From Cannabis sativa (Eukaryota > Streptophyta > Magnoliopsida > Rosales > Cannabaceae): DNA of 64,000 nt. Position numbers and translations under genes: made by a program. Below the pieces are notes generated by a model. That model did not search any database, had not been told where the DNA came from, and worked only from the letters and a program-made list of their open reading frames with translations. The stretch covers positions 33,469,660 through 33,533,659 of the forward strand of contig NC_083601.1 in the NCBI RefSeq assembly GCF_029168945.1, read 5' to 3'. Shown one piece after another: positions 36,221 to 48,126 of the stretch. The stretch's first letter is position 1; every line of letters begins with the position of its first letter.

Positions 36221-36254
36221 TTTTGCGTTATGAATCTATATTTTTTTTTTTATT

Positions 36255-36570
36255 TGAAGGACGAAAGTATATTTTGGTTGGTGCAGTCATCAATGCGCTC
36301 AATGGGAAGGAGTCTCGTTGGGCTCTTGAGAACTATGTCTCATTTTGCTCTAAATCTTCTCTCTCGTTTATTAGTTGTAATTTTATTAATGTTAGTAGAT
36401 CCTGTAATTTTGCTGCTCATAATGTGGCTAAGTGGACTTTTACCCACCATTTGAACGGCTCTATTTCGGTTTTCTCCTTACCGGAGAACTTATTCTGTAA
36501 TGAACATGAGGTCTAACTATTTCGTTTTATGATAATATGGTTATTTTTCAGAAAAAAAAAAAAAAAAAAA
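36255..36570 (+). mobile_element. 5'-truncated LINE, end of RNase H domain
   Basis: The frame contains ALNGKESRWALENY, then SRSCNFAAHNVAKWT, the conserved His-containing end of plant LINE RNase H domains, a stop at 36514-36516, and an A run at 36552-36570. Only the last ~85 residues remain. It belongs to a different LINE subfamily from the one at 31300. Confidence 0.75.
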
Positions 36571-37768
36571 GATCCCTTAAAAACACAAATAATAGAGTAC
36601 TACAAATATCGGAAGTGGGGACCCTAGTCTACTCTAATCCAGGACCTAAAATTAAATGATTGAATGTGATCCTGCCCAAATTAGTAGAACTTCGGTCAAT
36701 TCAAGGCCCAAAAAATTCATTGTTGGGCTACAATTTTTGGTATTCTCTAAGGGGCCCAAGAAGTTGACAAAGGAAAAAAAGTGATGAAGATTGAAGATCA
36801 AGTTGAAGAGGGATTGGCATTGAATCTGTGAGGTGTGTGTGTGTGTGCAATTATTTAATGGACCACCAACTTGATAATCCAAGTTCCGTGAAAGTTGTAA
36901 TGGTTTCCCTTTCACTCTAATTTTGTAGGACTCTAATTTCCATGCAATTCAAATGGCAAATTTCTACGGTTCTCTCATATTATTGTTCTTTTCCTATTCA
37001 GGGGTGTGAAGTGTTAATCACTAATAATTGAGATTGAGAATAGCAATTTGTTTTGTATTTTTTTGTTCATTTCTCCATATTTAGAGAGTCAAAGTTCTTT
37101 TTATTTAATTTTTCTTTCAATTATAACAAATTATTTGAAAGAAATGCTATAAAATAACAAATGCTATACAACAAACTAGTATATTATTCAGTTTCAAAAA
37201 AAATAAAAAACTAGTATATTATTTATATATTTAAAAAATTCTTTTTTAGATATAGAGGCCTAACTTAAATTTCTATTGTAGGGATCAATTCTCTAGTTTT
37301 AGCTTATAAATAAATTACAATTCAATTTATATATATAACAATAAATTATAGGCATCCTTTTCTGTTTTTGGAAATTTTTAAATAATTTATGGTATCAAAA
37401 ATAAGATTTAAACATTTAGTTGTATGTGTATATTTTTTGTTTTACTAGTGTAACTAATTATTTTGAATTTTATTTTTGACATAATTATTACAATTTTTTG
37501 AAAACATGTGACATTTCTGTTATAATTATGATTTATGATATTATTCTAAAAAAAAGCTATAATTTATGACATCATATAACAAAAAATAGGATATAATTTC
37601 TCAAGGTAATGCCCCCACTTATAAATCTCTCTATATATTAATATATATGAAAAATACTAGTATTTTACTTCTGAATTATAACTTAAAGAATTGCATCATG
37701 CAAAATTGTATACTATTTAGATAAGAGTTAGTAGGGCCTATTGCACATATTTTCAATCCACTTTATTT
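36571..37768. other. AT-rich spacer
   Basis: No gene was recognised. A (TG)n run of about 8 repeats lies at 36832-36846. Confidence 0.5.
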
Positions 37769-38120
37769 TTGTTTTTTTTTTTCAGGAAAAATATTTATTC
37801 TACAAAAAGAGAAACTATCAAACAGAGAGGGGGTTTGAGCCAGACAACAATCTTCAGCCAACCTAAGTTACAATCCCACAAACCACTCAAACAACTCTTA
37901 TTACTTAAGGGAGTAGGCTCCAACAAGATGAGCCAACTCATTACAAATTTACAAGGAGAGAAGCAAATACAAGAAAGATGACAACTCTATATATATTTTG
38001 CTCAATTAACACAATCAACTATAAATAATAATAGCACGCACACTTAAACTAGTCTCTCCACAACAGCCTTGCAATCCTAAGTTAGTCCACTAAAGCATCG
38101 AGGCCAACAAAAGAAAGCTT
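37769..38120 (-). repeat. Probable LINE/SINE 3' tail
   Basis: On the minus strand an untranslated region containing GTTTCTCTTTTTGTAGAATA and ATTTTTCCTG ends in an A tail (T run at about 37771-37783). The layout resembles the 3' end of a non-LTR insertion. Upstream coding sequence is too short to assign the family. Confidence 0.4.
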
Positions 38121-38295
38121 CCTCTCTCTTTTTTAATATATAGAGTAATAGCTTTATTTATGTATATGATGGTAAAATTACATTTCTAACAAATAATATA
38201 TGTTTATACAATACTCATAAAAAAAAATACGGATATATAAAACATTTGGTGGGATATGGTATATACTTTTGCTGTGAATTTCTAAGAAAATATGG

Positions 38296-38782
38296 TAGTA
38301 TTTGGTAATACTTTTTTAATCAGTCTTTTGTTTTTAAAAGTAGAAAAGTGAATTTTTTTTTTCAAAAACATGTTCTATAAAACTGTTTTTACTTTTCAAT
38401 TTTATAATTAGAAATCAAAATTTTAAAAATTAAAAAAATCACTTTCAATATTTTTTTAAACAGTTTTTTTTTTCTTAATCAATCTTTTGGATTACGACCA
38501 AACCCGGACCCAAATCCCCTCCCCATGGCCCTGGCGCTGCACTTGGCTTTTGACTTGAACCCGAATCCAACCCCAGACCTAGACCCGACTTAAATAAAAT
38601 CAAAAAATAAAAATAAAAATGAATTTTACAGAACACACTTTTGTTTTCTGTTTTTAAAATTGAAAAACAAAAGTGGCTACAGAACGCATTTTTATTTTTC
38701 AAAAATAAATTTTTTAAAAACAAAATTTTACTTTCATTTTGTGATTAAAAAATTAAAAAACAAAAGTGTTACCAAACGGTAT
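38296..38782. mobile_element. MITE with TTTGGTAAYACTTTT ends
   Basis: Inverted ends TTTGGTAATACTTTT (left) and AAAAGTGTTACCAAA (right) bracket A/T-rich arms with matching CAAAAGTG blocks. The centre holds a short GC-richer insert (about 38500-38590) of GGACCC/GACCTAGACCC units like those at 18121-18960. No coding capacity is present. Exact ends and target duplication are not fixed. Confidence 0.5.
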
Positions 38783-39304
38783 ATTTTTTATTAATTATTG
38801 TAAATATGTGGTACGTGCTTTTTAAACCCTTTGAGCCAAATGCATCAAAAGGTAAAAAAATTCATAGACCTGTCACCGACCTCATTGTCTCTATCCCGTA
38901 GGAAGTACGAGGTAACCCCAATTAATAAAATGATATGTATAAAACTATAAGAGTGCTGACTAGGTGAGGTGAACACCTAATAGATATAGTAACAAAATGT
39001 GGGCATTGATTAATAATTTTTCTCTCCGTACAAATGAATTTTGAATTCGATTCCCGTACTACCTTTGTCCTTGCACAGTACTGATCGTTGGTGGTGCGCT
39101 CATCCACGGTGGTCCCGCCTCATGGCTCAGGGTAGTGGCCTGCTACCCTCAGGTACCGTTCAAGGTGCTTTAGGGTTTTATACCCTTTTCAGGATAGATT
39201 TTATCCCTATCAATATCATTCCTCTGTCGTCATCTTTAACTTGGTGCTCTGGTTTTTGCTATTTTGCTAAGAAACTGTCTACTGAGAAGGATTTTTTTCT
39301 ACTA

Positions 39305-40999
39305 ATGGCTAATCAAGAACATAGCTCGATTGATGATCTGGTGGAGGAGACTGAGAACTTCAGTCTTGATGACTTTGCGATCAAGGTGGTCCCTGATTCT
39401 GCTACGGCTCAGGAGACGGCAGCCCGAACGGTGGTGGGCCGATTTGTGGCTAAGCGGTGCGTTCCGATCGGAACGTTGAGGAGGGCGCTTTCGGGTATGT
39501 GGCGTGTTTCTCCTGGGTGGCGTCTGCAAGAACCAACCCCGAGAACATTCATATGTCGTTTGAACAGCCCCAAAGAAGCAAAGTTTGTGCTGGAACATGG
39601 TCCTTGGAATCCTTGTGGGGGCTTCCTGCTGGTGGCAGCTCTTCCTGAAGATGGTGACTGGAAATCCGCAGATTTGTCCTCGCTCGACATTTGGGTGAAA
39701 GCTTCGGGGGTCCCTATGCCATTTATGACAGAGGAGTGTGTGGCCAACATGGCTAAGCGGATGGGATCTCTGCTTCAGGCTAACAAGGTGAGCCGTAATG
39801 GCATGATTTTGAATCATTATTTACGTTTTCAAGTTTGAATTAATATTGCAGTCCCCCTCTTGGCGGGAGTGTCTCTAACTGATGAGAGGAAGAAGAGATG
39901 GTGGTGCCACTTTAAGTATGAACGTCTTCCCCTGTTTTGTTTCAAATGTGGGGTGATTGGTCATGAGGAGGAAGCTTGTTCCGGTAGGAAGAGAACTGTT
40001 ACGGTTCATGATGGTCGTACCATTCCTCTTTATGGCCCGTGGCTTAGGGAAGGTTCAAAACTGGAAAATGGTTTTGCTCTGTTAGAGGTTGATGATATTC
40101 ATGACATTAATAGGTTGGAGAAGGAAGACCCGGTTGGTGTGGGTGTTGGGGGTGGGTCGGCTAGTGATGTTGGTACTAATGTTAATCCGCCGGAGGTGGC
40201 GAATGTCTCGGTTGGAACCACTAGAGTAGAGAGGGAAGGTATGGAAGGTGTTGTATCCCAGAAGTCGGACCAAGCTTTTGCTGTGGCTTACAATGATTAT
40301 GTGGATGTGTCTAAATTCCCTACCCCTCATGTGATGCATGTGGCTAACATTTTCAAAGAAAAGTTGGGTTCGGTTAGATTTGGGGCAGACCGTGAGGATG
40401 GGCGGGTGTTGGCTAAGTTGGGAGGTGCCCATGCCCTTAGTAAACCCAAGTTGGTTGGTCCTAAAGGAGTGCCTCGGCCACCGGTGTTCGGTCGGAGTTT
40501 CGACAAGTTGAGTGGGTCCAAGAGGAAGCATGGTACCGGGAAGACAACTCGGAAAAATGAGTTTGTTGGAGAAAGTCAAGGACAAACTTGTATCCTTGTG
40601 GTGGATAAAACAGGGGTCCCGAATGTCTTTGGCGCAGCTAGTGGAGTCAATCAAAGTGAAAATTCAGTAGGAGGGGAAGAGGGTGAAGACTCTAGTAAAA
40701 GACATCGAATTGACATGAGCACTCTGAGATCGATAGAGGGATCTTTTGGGTCGGGAAATAGGGGCCCCGAGCCCCTATTGGTGGGTGACAAGATTGTGGT
40801 CACAGATGAGAGGCGGGGGAGGGTGACGGAGTCGGCCCCTGCTCGGTTGGTAGTCTCTGGTGGAGAGACGGAGTCTCTAATGTCTGATGCTCGAATTATC
40901 GAAAAGGAGATGAGTACCAATGCTGGGATCGGCCCGCTTGTGCGGGATTTTTCTTTGGCCGAGGAGGCGGGCCTTATCATGCCCCCCAAATCCCCATGA
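39305..40999 (+). pseudogene. LINE ORF1, nucleic-acid-binding protein, one stop
   Basis: The start ATG at 39305 is followed by MANQEHSSIDDLVEE. Residues ~40-175 match the plant LINE/DUF4283 domain (VGRFVAKRCVPIGTLRRAL, FICRLNSPKEAKFVLEHGPW). A CCHC zinc knuckle follows (CFKCGVIGHEEEAC, about 39939-39980), then a long Gly/Val/Ser-rich low-complexity C-terminal half ending IMPPKSP. A TGA at 39836-39838 interrupts the frame just before the knuckle; the frame on both sides is the same, so it is a nonsense change and not an indel. In the family this protein coats the element RNA. Its stop overlaps the ORF2 start (ATGA, 40996-40999). Confidence 0.88.
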
Positions 41000-43900
41000 A
41001 ACTGTTATCATGAAACTGCCGGGGCTTGGGGCAAGCTCGGGCAGTATCTTCCCTTAGGGGATTGGTTGTGAGTGAAGATCCGGATGTTTTGTTCCTGATG
41101 GAAACTAAGGTAAACCTGTCTAGAATGAATTGGGTTTGGCGTCATTTGGGATTTGTTAATGCGATCGTAGTGGAAGCTACGGGTGCGGCTGGTGGGCTTT
41201 GTTTGTGTTGGAAACAGGGAGTGGAAATTGAGAATCTCGGAGCTAATAAGGATGGAATCCTGGTGCGTTTCGAGAATACTCTTAATTGCCCGGCTTGGAT
41301 TGGGTGGTTTGTCTATGGCCCGCCTTTTAGAGGAGATAGGGAAGCGTTTTGGGAGGATATTACTCTCCAAGTCTTGTCTTTCAATGAACCCTGGATGTTA
41401 GTGGGGGATCTAAATGTTCTTCTCAATCGGAATGAGAAATTTGGGGGGTCCCAAGTGGGTGAGGCTGATTGCCGATTGTTCTCTGAGTTCTTGTTGCATT
41501 CTGGTGGAGTGGATATAGGGTGCGTGGGAAATTTCTTTACGTGGTCAAATAAGAGACAACTTCCGAATCTTGTTAAAGAGAGGCTTGACCGTGTGGTGGG
41601 TTCTACTGATTGGTTGATTCGGTTCCCCAAGGCCGGAGTCAGAGCTTTGCCGATCCGCTCTTCGGATCATGCGCCTTTGGTCTTGGATCTGCTCTTTGAT
41701 CAAGACAGTTTTCAGAAACCTTTTAGATTCCTGGATGCTTGGACTAGGGACCCGACTTGTAAAGAGGTTATTCGGGAGGCTTGGAATTTGGTTGTCCACG
41801 GGGTTAAGAGCTTTCAATTAGTGGCTCGGATTGCAAATATTCGGAGGCGTCTTGCAAAGTGGAATCGTGATCATTTTGGCTTTTGTAAAGACAAACTGAA
41901 GGTGCTTGAGAAGGCTCTCTTGGAAGTTCAACAACGAGTTCCCTCGTCCGAAAATTCTAAGCTGGAAGCGGATATCCTCTTAGAGATTGAGGAAGTTAAT
42001 GCTCGCCAAAGCGAAATCTGGTTCCAAAAATCTAGAGAGCTGTGGAACCGGGAGGGTGATCGTAACTCTCGTTTCTTTCACGCCTCCACGGTGGTTAGAA
42101 GGAAACGGAATTGGATTGGAGCGATATCGGATGATGGGGTTCATTGGATCAACAATCGGCCTGATATTGGTAATTACTTTGTGGAAAATTTCAAGACTAT
42201 TTATTCTTCTAGTAATCCCGTCTATGACCAGGAAATTTTCGATCTTTTGCCTACTACCATTACGGATGCTTTGAATGCTGATCTAGTTGGTATTCCGTCG
42301 GGTGAGGAAATTCGTAAAGTGGTTTGGTCTATGGCTCCGCTTAAGGCTCCGGGGCCGGATGGAATGCCGGGGCGGTTCTATCGTGCTCATTGGAATATTG
42401 TTGGTCGGGATGTGATAGACACTGTGGTTGAGCTCTTCTGCACTGGTGAATTTGTTAAAACCTTGAACCGGACGTTTATTGTCCTTATTCCCAAGAAACA
42501 AGATGCTTGCAAATTTGATGATTACCGGCCCATCTCTCTATGCAACTTTGCTTATAAGGTGATTGCGAAGATCCTGGCCAATCGGCTCCGTACGGTGCTG
42601 CCTTTGATTATTTCTCCTTATCAATCGGCCTTTCTCCCGGGTCGTTAGATTGCGGAAAACGGTATTATAGCTCATGAGATCCTTGATTCGTTTAAGAAAA
42701 AGCAAGGTAGAAAGGGTTTTGTGGGGCTCAAAATTGACATGTCCAAGGCTTATGACCGACTAGAATGGAGCTTTGTAGATGTTGTTCTTAAGGCCTTCGG
42801 TTTCGGGGATCATTTCAGGTGTCTCATCATGAAATGTATCTCTTCAGTTTCCTTCTCGGTTTTGCTAAATGGTGGCCCTCTTAAGCAATTCAAGCCCTCC
42901 CGCGGATTAAGACAAGGCGACCCCCTTTCTCCGTTCTTGTTTGTTATTGGAAGTGAAGTCCTATCTCGGCTCTTATTCCGTGCAGAGGCTAGTGGCCTCC
43001 TCCATGGGTTCAAAGTCAGTCCTCGTAGCACTCCCATCTCTCATCTCATGTACGCGGATGACACCTTTTTGTTTTGTGAGGCTAATATAGATGAGATCAA
43101 TATGGTTCAAGATTGTCTAAGGAAATACTCTGAATGGTCAGGTCAGAAGATTAATGCTTCAAAATCTGCTACGGTTTTTTCCAAGAATACTTGTTCGGAG
43201 GTCAAAGTTATGATCAATAATTTACTGGGATTTAGACCCCTTTCGGAGGCGGACAAATTTCTTGGGAACCCGATTTCCTTTTCTAAGAGTGCTACCCGTG
43301 ACTTCAGTTTTGTGGTGGATAGAGTTAAAGCGCGCCTAGAAGGGTGGAGAAGCAAGTTGTTATCCCAAGCCGGGAGAACCACCCTAATCCAATCGGTTGT
43401 TGCTAGCATTCCGGTGTATACTATGTCCACCTTCCTCCTTCCTCTGACGGTCTGCGATGAATTGGATAAGGTGGTAAGGAAATTTTGGTGGATTGAAGGG
43501 TCTGATAAAACCCGCTTCTTGACCCTTACCAGCTGGGATTCCATCTGCAAGCCGAAAATGCATGGGGGCTTGGGTATCAAGAAGTTCTCGGACCTTAATA
43601 TGGCGTTGATCTCGAAGCTCGGCTGGACCCTAGCAAGTGGGGAAGAGAAGCCGTGGTGTAGCTTATTTTTGGCTAAATATGGTAAACGTAATGACTCCTT
43701 TTGGAGTGTCAAGCTCCCTGAGGCGGCCTCCAAAGTTGCTCGTGGTATTCTTACCTCGAGAGATTTTATTCGGGGTGAATCGTGTTGGCTTATCGCTAAT
43801 GGAAATATGACGGATATATGGCATTCACCTTGGATACCTTGGCTTAGCTGGAATGAGTATATAGCTGCCTTCAATCCAAGAATTCAAGAGCCGAGAGTTA

Positions 43901-45081
43901 AGTTGATGAGCAACTTCATCAATGAGAGGGGGGAATTGATGATCGAGTCTCTTGCCGATTGGTTCAATCCTCGGGTGGGGAATCAGCTTGGGCGTGTGGA
44001 GCTTCTCTCTAATGGTGACAAGGATAAGCTCATTTGGCGAGACTCTATTGATGGGTCCTTCTCGGTTAGACAAGCTTATCTTTCTCTAATTAAACCCCGC
44101 TTGGGGATGTGTTCTAATGTTTGGAAGGAGATCTGGAAGGCTCCCGTTCATGAACGTGTTAAGTTGTTTCCGTGGAAAGTTTGTAAGGACATTCTCCCTT
44201 GTGGCTCGCGTCTTCGAACAGTTTTTGGCAACGATTCGCATTGCGTTCTGTGTAGTGATGGGGAAGACTCCATCCTTCATCTTTTTTTCCATTGTCCGTT
44301 TGCTAGAGCCTGCTGGTTTAGCAGCCCTTTTGGAATTCGCAGTGAGCGGTTGGTTTTTGGTAATTTGCTGGAACTAGTCAATTGGATCATCCATACGCCC
44401 CCAAATGCACCTCCTTGCTCCTCTGGTGGCCCTTCCTTTCCTCAGTTTGCAGCCTACTTGTGTTACTCTTTGTGGAATGCTAGAAATAAAGTGTTTCATA
44501 GCGGTTCTCCGCTGAGACCACAGGATGTTCTATCCAACAGTTTGAAAATGGTGAATGACTTTATTGCTAGCAAGTTGAGGATCTCTATGGAAAGATTGGA
44601 GGTGCTTGATCCTCCCTGCCAACCGCAGCTGGCGCCGAAGGACTTTAATTTCTTCTCTGATGCAGCAGTCCGTGGCAATTGGGCGTTTGTGGCTGTTGTT
44701 GTGTTCAACAAGGAAGGCGCCTTTGTGGAAGCTCTCACAGCCAAGGTGTCGGTCTCCTCTGCTCTTCATGCCGAGAGCCTAGCTCTTTGCCATGCTTTTT
44801 CCTTGTGTCTAAAGTTGAATTGCAAGGATGCTAACTTCTATACTGACTGCCTTCAACTTGCTACTGCTGTTACGAATTTTACTATTCCTGTGTGGAACAT
44901 CTCTAATATTTTTATGCATTTATTTTCTTACCTGAAAATGAACTCTGGTTTAGGTGTTTTCTGGTTGCCTCGTGTTGCCAATTCGGTGGCTCACAAGCTT
45001 GCAGCTTGGGCTGCTGTGAACAATGTCTCTCGGGTCTGTACTGAAGGGGAAGTAGCAACCCTTGTTGCTACTGGTTTGTAG
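40996..45081 (+). pseudogene. LINE ORF2, endonuclease and reverse transcriptase, two stops
   Basis: From the ATG at 40996 the frame stays open in one phase for 1361 codons except for TGA at 41011 (codon 6) and TAG at 42646. Domains in order: AP-type endonuclease (residues ~1-230, with FLMETK, VGDLN and SDHAPL); RT (about 490-750, FIVLIPKK, PISLCN, KIDMSKAYDR, GLRQGDPLSPFLF, YADD at codon 686); zf-RVT (about 1020-1105, FSVRQAY, CVLC, HLFFHC); and a C-terminal RNase H (about 1215-1345, with FSDAAV, HAESLAL, TDCLQL). In the family ORF2 nicks genomic DNA and copies the RNA at the nick. The codon-6 stop removes the endonuclease start, and the second stop falls inside the RT, so this copy should be inactive. 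Confidence 0.93.
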
Positions 45082-45157
45082 CTTTTCTGCTGGTTTTAAA
45101 TAAAACTTCTGCTGCATAAAAAAAAAAAAATAAATAAAATAAAATAAAATGATATGT

Positions 45158-45584
45158 GCCTTAAAAGTTTAAGGGTTAATGTTTCACAAACAGTATTTTT
45201 GAAATAGAATAAAATAGAAAATTTTATGTTGAAAGAAAAATATAGAACCTTAAAAATTGATCAAAAATGAAAAATGGTTATTTTTAAAACTAAAATCCAT
45301 AATTACTAACGGGTTTAAGGAAAAAAAAAAACCTTTGACGAACAACGAAGTCCAAACTGAACAACTAATACTTTAAATGTCATTCCATTAAAATAAATTT
45401 TAAATTTATTTAAACATTTCCATTAAAATTAATAAAATAAATAAATTTACATATTAATCAAATCTTTACATAAATACAAAATAATAAAATAAATAAATTT
45501 ACATGTTAACTGAACATTTACATAACACACAACTCTTATTACTCTTCATTAGCAAGATGAGCATCACTAATAAAAGAAGAATCA
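45158..45584. other. AT-rich 3' flank of the C2-NT-tail gene
   Basis: The part from about 45400 is shared with 51165-51345, with repeated AATAAATAAATTTACAT blocks. It probably holds the 3' untranslated region of the neighbouring minus-strand gene. Confidence 0.5.
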
Positions 45585-47319
45585 TCACAATTGAAGGGAA
45601 GATGGGGCATCATAGGAAGACGTCGATGAAGATGATACTGGCGATGGAGCATTTAAGCACATATAGCTCATGTCTACTTGCAACTTCTCATATAGATAAG
45701 GTAATTGAATGTATCCCCTCTTGTATTCCTTCTCCAATTTCATAACAATATTGCTACTTAAAAACTTTCTCATATATTCCTTGCAGCAATCTTTCCCCGT
45801 GCGAAGAATTTGTTGATCGGTGCCGTAAATTACACTTGAATCGTCAAATTTAAGCATATAAGCTTGGTTGCACCCTCGAAATAATCTACTTCCATATGAA
45901 TCAATAATATAACAAACATGAAGTTCTAGTTTTAAGACAAAGAAGTGATCGTTCCACCCCACGACGAAAATTTTTGGCTCTGTTGTTAAATCCTTAGTTA
46001 TAGTCTCCCACATATTGTCTAAAGAGAACATATCTTTCAACAAGTCGAATTTTTCAACCCCGAACATCCCCGTAACGGATCTGTCTGTGCAGATAGAGAC
46101 TGGTCTGATACTAGCATTTATCACAGTCTCTATATCGAAGTGATTGCTAGAAAATTTGTTTTGGTAATAAGAGGATTCGTTGCTGAGTGCTCGCCACTCA
46201 GAAGAGCCTTGGAGGATTAGGGATTCAAATTGTACCCTTGTGGGGATTAATTTTGGGTTGCAGTGAAGCCAGTAAGCAATGAGTATTGCTATCACGGAAC
46301 AAGCGCCGTATCCAGAAGCTAATCGGCTCGTTTGATCGAAGGAAGCAAATAAAACTGGAACTTTCAACAATGTTTCTTTATCTTGACTCAATAATTTTAG
46401 TGGAGATGACCACTCACTTAAATTTTGCTCCTGTAATCATTAACAAAGATTCATTAATGAATTATACATATACTCTAAAACTCATTCATAAATATACATA
46501 ACATAATTAAAAATATATATATGAATCTCATAGCTAGCTAGTTGTGTTATGAATTTAATACAATAACAACAATTTCATTTTAAAAAAAATTCTTTGTTAT
46601 TATTAATCTAATAATCCAAACGTTACTATAAGACATGATTTGCACAAATTATTAATATTGTATTTATTTTAAATAATGTTCTAAGAAAAATTTTGGAGAA
46701 TTTTTGTTACCTTGAAATTTTCTTGTCTTTCCCATATTATAAGATCTTGTTGAGAGTAACTTTTCTCTTCCGTTGTAATTTGCTTTAATTGGTTTGATGG
46801 AATTCCCTATATCAAAATAAGAAAAATAAAATATTAGTTTTATAAATTACCCTCTTTCAATGAATTGATCACATATTTTCTAATCAAAAAATTAAAAAAA
46901 AAAATGAAGTGTCATTGGTCAAAAAATAATAATAATAATAAAAATCTTAAAATAACAAGATTAATAAGTACAAGTTATTGAATTAATTAATTCAAATTTT
47001 AAGTTGTATTGATAAGAAGTTTTCAATCTAATTTTCTGTACAAGGCATAAGCAAAGCAACCATATATATGATTAATCCATCCTCGTTTATAATTATAAAG
47101 TCATGAGCTTAATTTGTACAGAAAACTAGAATTACTACTTTGGTTTAATTTGTTATTGCTTTTATATATATGGTATACTTAATATATCTTAATCATTACT
47201 TCTCTTTTACTAATAAATAAGGAATTCATGAATGAATTAAAGAAGAAAGAAGAAGAAGAATAGAAGAACATTTTAGTTACCATCAAGATTTCTCTGAAGG
47301 ATGCCTTTTTTGTTTCCAT
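45585..47319 (-). CDS. Stand-alone C-terminal domain of plant C2-NT proteins (3 exons)
   Basis: Exons on the minus strand are 47319-47281 (13 codons from ATG), 46806-46711 (32 codons) and 46430-45585 (281 codons plus stop). All junctions have GT-AG borders and phase 0, giving about 326 residues. From residue ~50 the protein matches the C-terminal region of plant C2 NT-type domain proteins, with EWSSP, PVLFASFDQ, GACSVIAILIAYW, SSEWRAL, WNDHFFVLKLE, YIIDSYG, LFRGCNQAYMLKFD and CKEYMRKFL. The N-terminal C2 domain of that family is absent. Conserved Cys89, His207 and Asp222 are spaced like a papain-type triad; this is inference, and the activity of this domain is unknown to me. A TATA box lies about 85 bases upstream. 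The frame has no damage, but its short length could mean a truncated duplicate. Confidence 0.7.
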
Positions 47320-47400
47320 ACTTAATTACTACTACAACTTCAACACACACTCAAATATTAATAACTTTTTTCTTTTCTCTAATTAAAATTTAACACCACG

Positions 47401-47417
47401 GTTTATCTATATATACC
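47401..47417 (-). promoter_or_regulatory. TATA box for the C2-NT-tail gene
   Basis: The minus strand reads GGTATATATAGATAAAC about 85 bases before the ATG at 47319, a sensible distance for a plant core promoter with a ~55-base leader. Confidence 0.5.
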
Positions 47418-47814
47418 ATATCATTAATATAACTCTAATCAAATTAGGATTTATATTTATCTTTTAATTAATTTTTATTTAAAAAAAAAATAGATATTTT
47501 ATCAGATTTTCTCTCACCGACATCATTTTCAAATGATTTTTTTTAAAAAAAATAAAATATATATTTTTAAACTTTTTTTTTTTTTTTGAGAAAATATTTT
47601 TAAACTATTTATTTTTGTAAACTTTGATTTTATTAGGTATTTATGAAATAAAAGTGATTTTAAATGGGCCTTAGAATTGAGAGGAGCCCATATTGATACA
47701 GTTCTTCTTCGTCTTCTTCCTTCTTATCCAAACGCCATACTTACCTTACTTCAATTCAAACCAGAGAGATAACCAACAACAACAACCACTCTCTTCTCAT
47801 TACCAACCTCAACA

Positions 47815-48126
47815 ATGGCTGCTTCGACCACTCTCGGAGTCTTTTCTGGAAACACTTCCACTCGAATTCCCTTCCCAAAAGTGGACTCATCATCATCCAT
47901 TAGAGTTTCTCTAAAGACCAATGCTTGCGCTGTTTCCGACCTTGGGTTCGTCACTTCGCAGCTCAGTGGACTCAAAATCTCTAAAGTTGTCTCCTTTCAT
48001 CTTCACCAAATTCTCTCCTGCTCTTCAACCTGTTGCTCGTACGGTTTTCTCCTTTCTTTGTTTCACTTTCTTGTTCTTCAGCTCTTGTTTTTTCCGACAA
48101 AGAATTTCTGGGTTATGTTTAATTGA
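47815..48126 (+). pseudogene. RPL28: Exon 1 of plastid ribosomal protein L28, frameshifted fragment
   Basis: The ATG at 47815 begins a Ser/Thr-rich, acid-poor stretch typical of a chloroplast transit peptide. It runs into DLGFVTSQLSGLKIS, which resembles the start of the mature part of chloroplast 50S protein L28. At about 47984 the frame shifts: the expected continuation (SPFIFTKFSPALQPVAR) is readable in another frame up to a likely donor at 48039. The remaining L28 exons were not found in the next 2 kb. A CT/CAA-rich leader precedes the ATG. So this is most likely a 5' fragment of a duplicated nuclear gene. A one-base assembly error at 47984 is possible but would not supply the missing exons. 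Confidence 0.65.

Larger units (their letters stand above)
38939..45142 (+). mobile_element. Full-length L1-type LINE, 6.2 kb, 15-bp target duplication
   Basis: The element is bounded by AATAAAATGATATGT (38924-38938 and 45143-45157), a typical L1-type target duplication. It has a ~370-bp 5' leader, ORF1 (RNA-binding protein), ORF2 (endonuclease, RT, zinc finger, RNase H), a short 3' untranslated region with AATAAA near 45100, and an A-rich tail from 45117. Both ORFs keep frame for their entire length; only three in-frame stop codons (39836, 41011, 42646) break them. This points to a relatively young copy decaying by point mutation. GC content is clearly higher than the flanks. Confidence 0.93.

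Noticed and set aside
39302..44769. Many open frames opposite or out of phase with the LINE ORFs
   Set aside because: They overlap well-supported ORF1 and ORF2 domains and contain no family motif.
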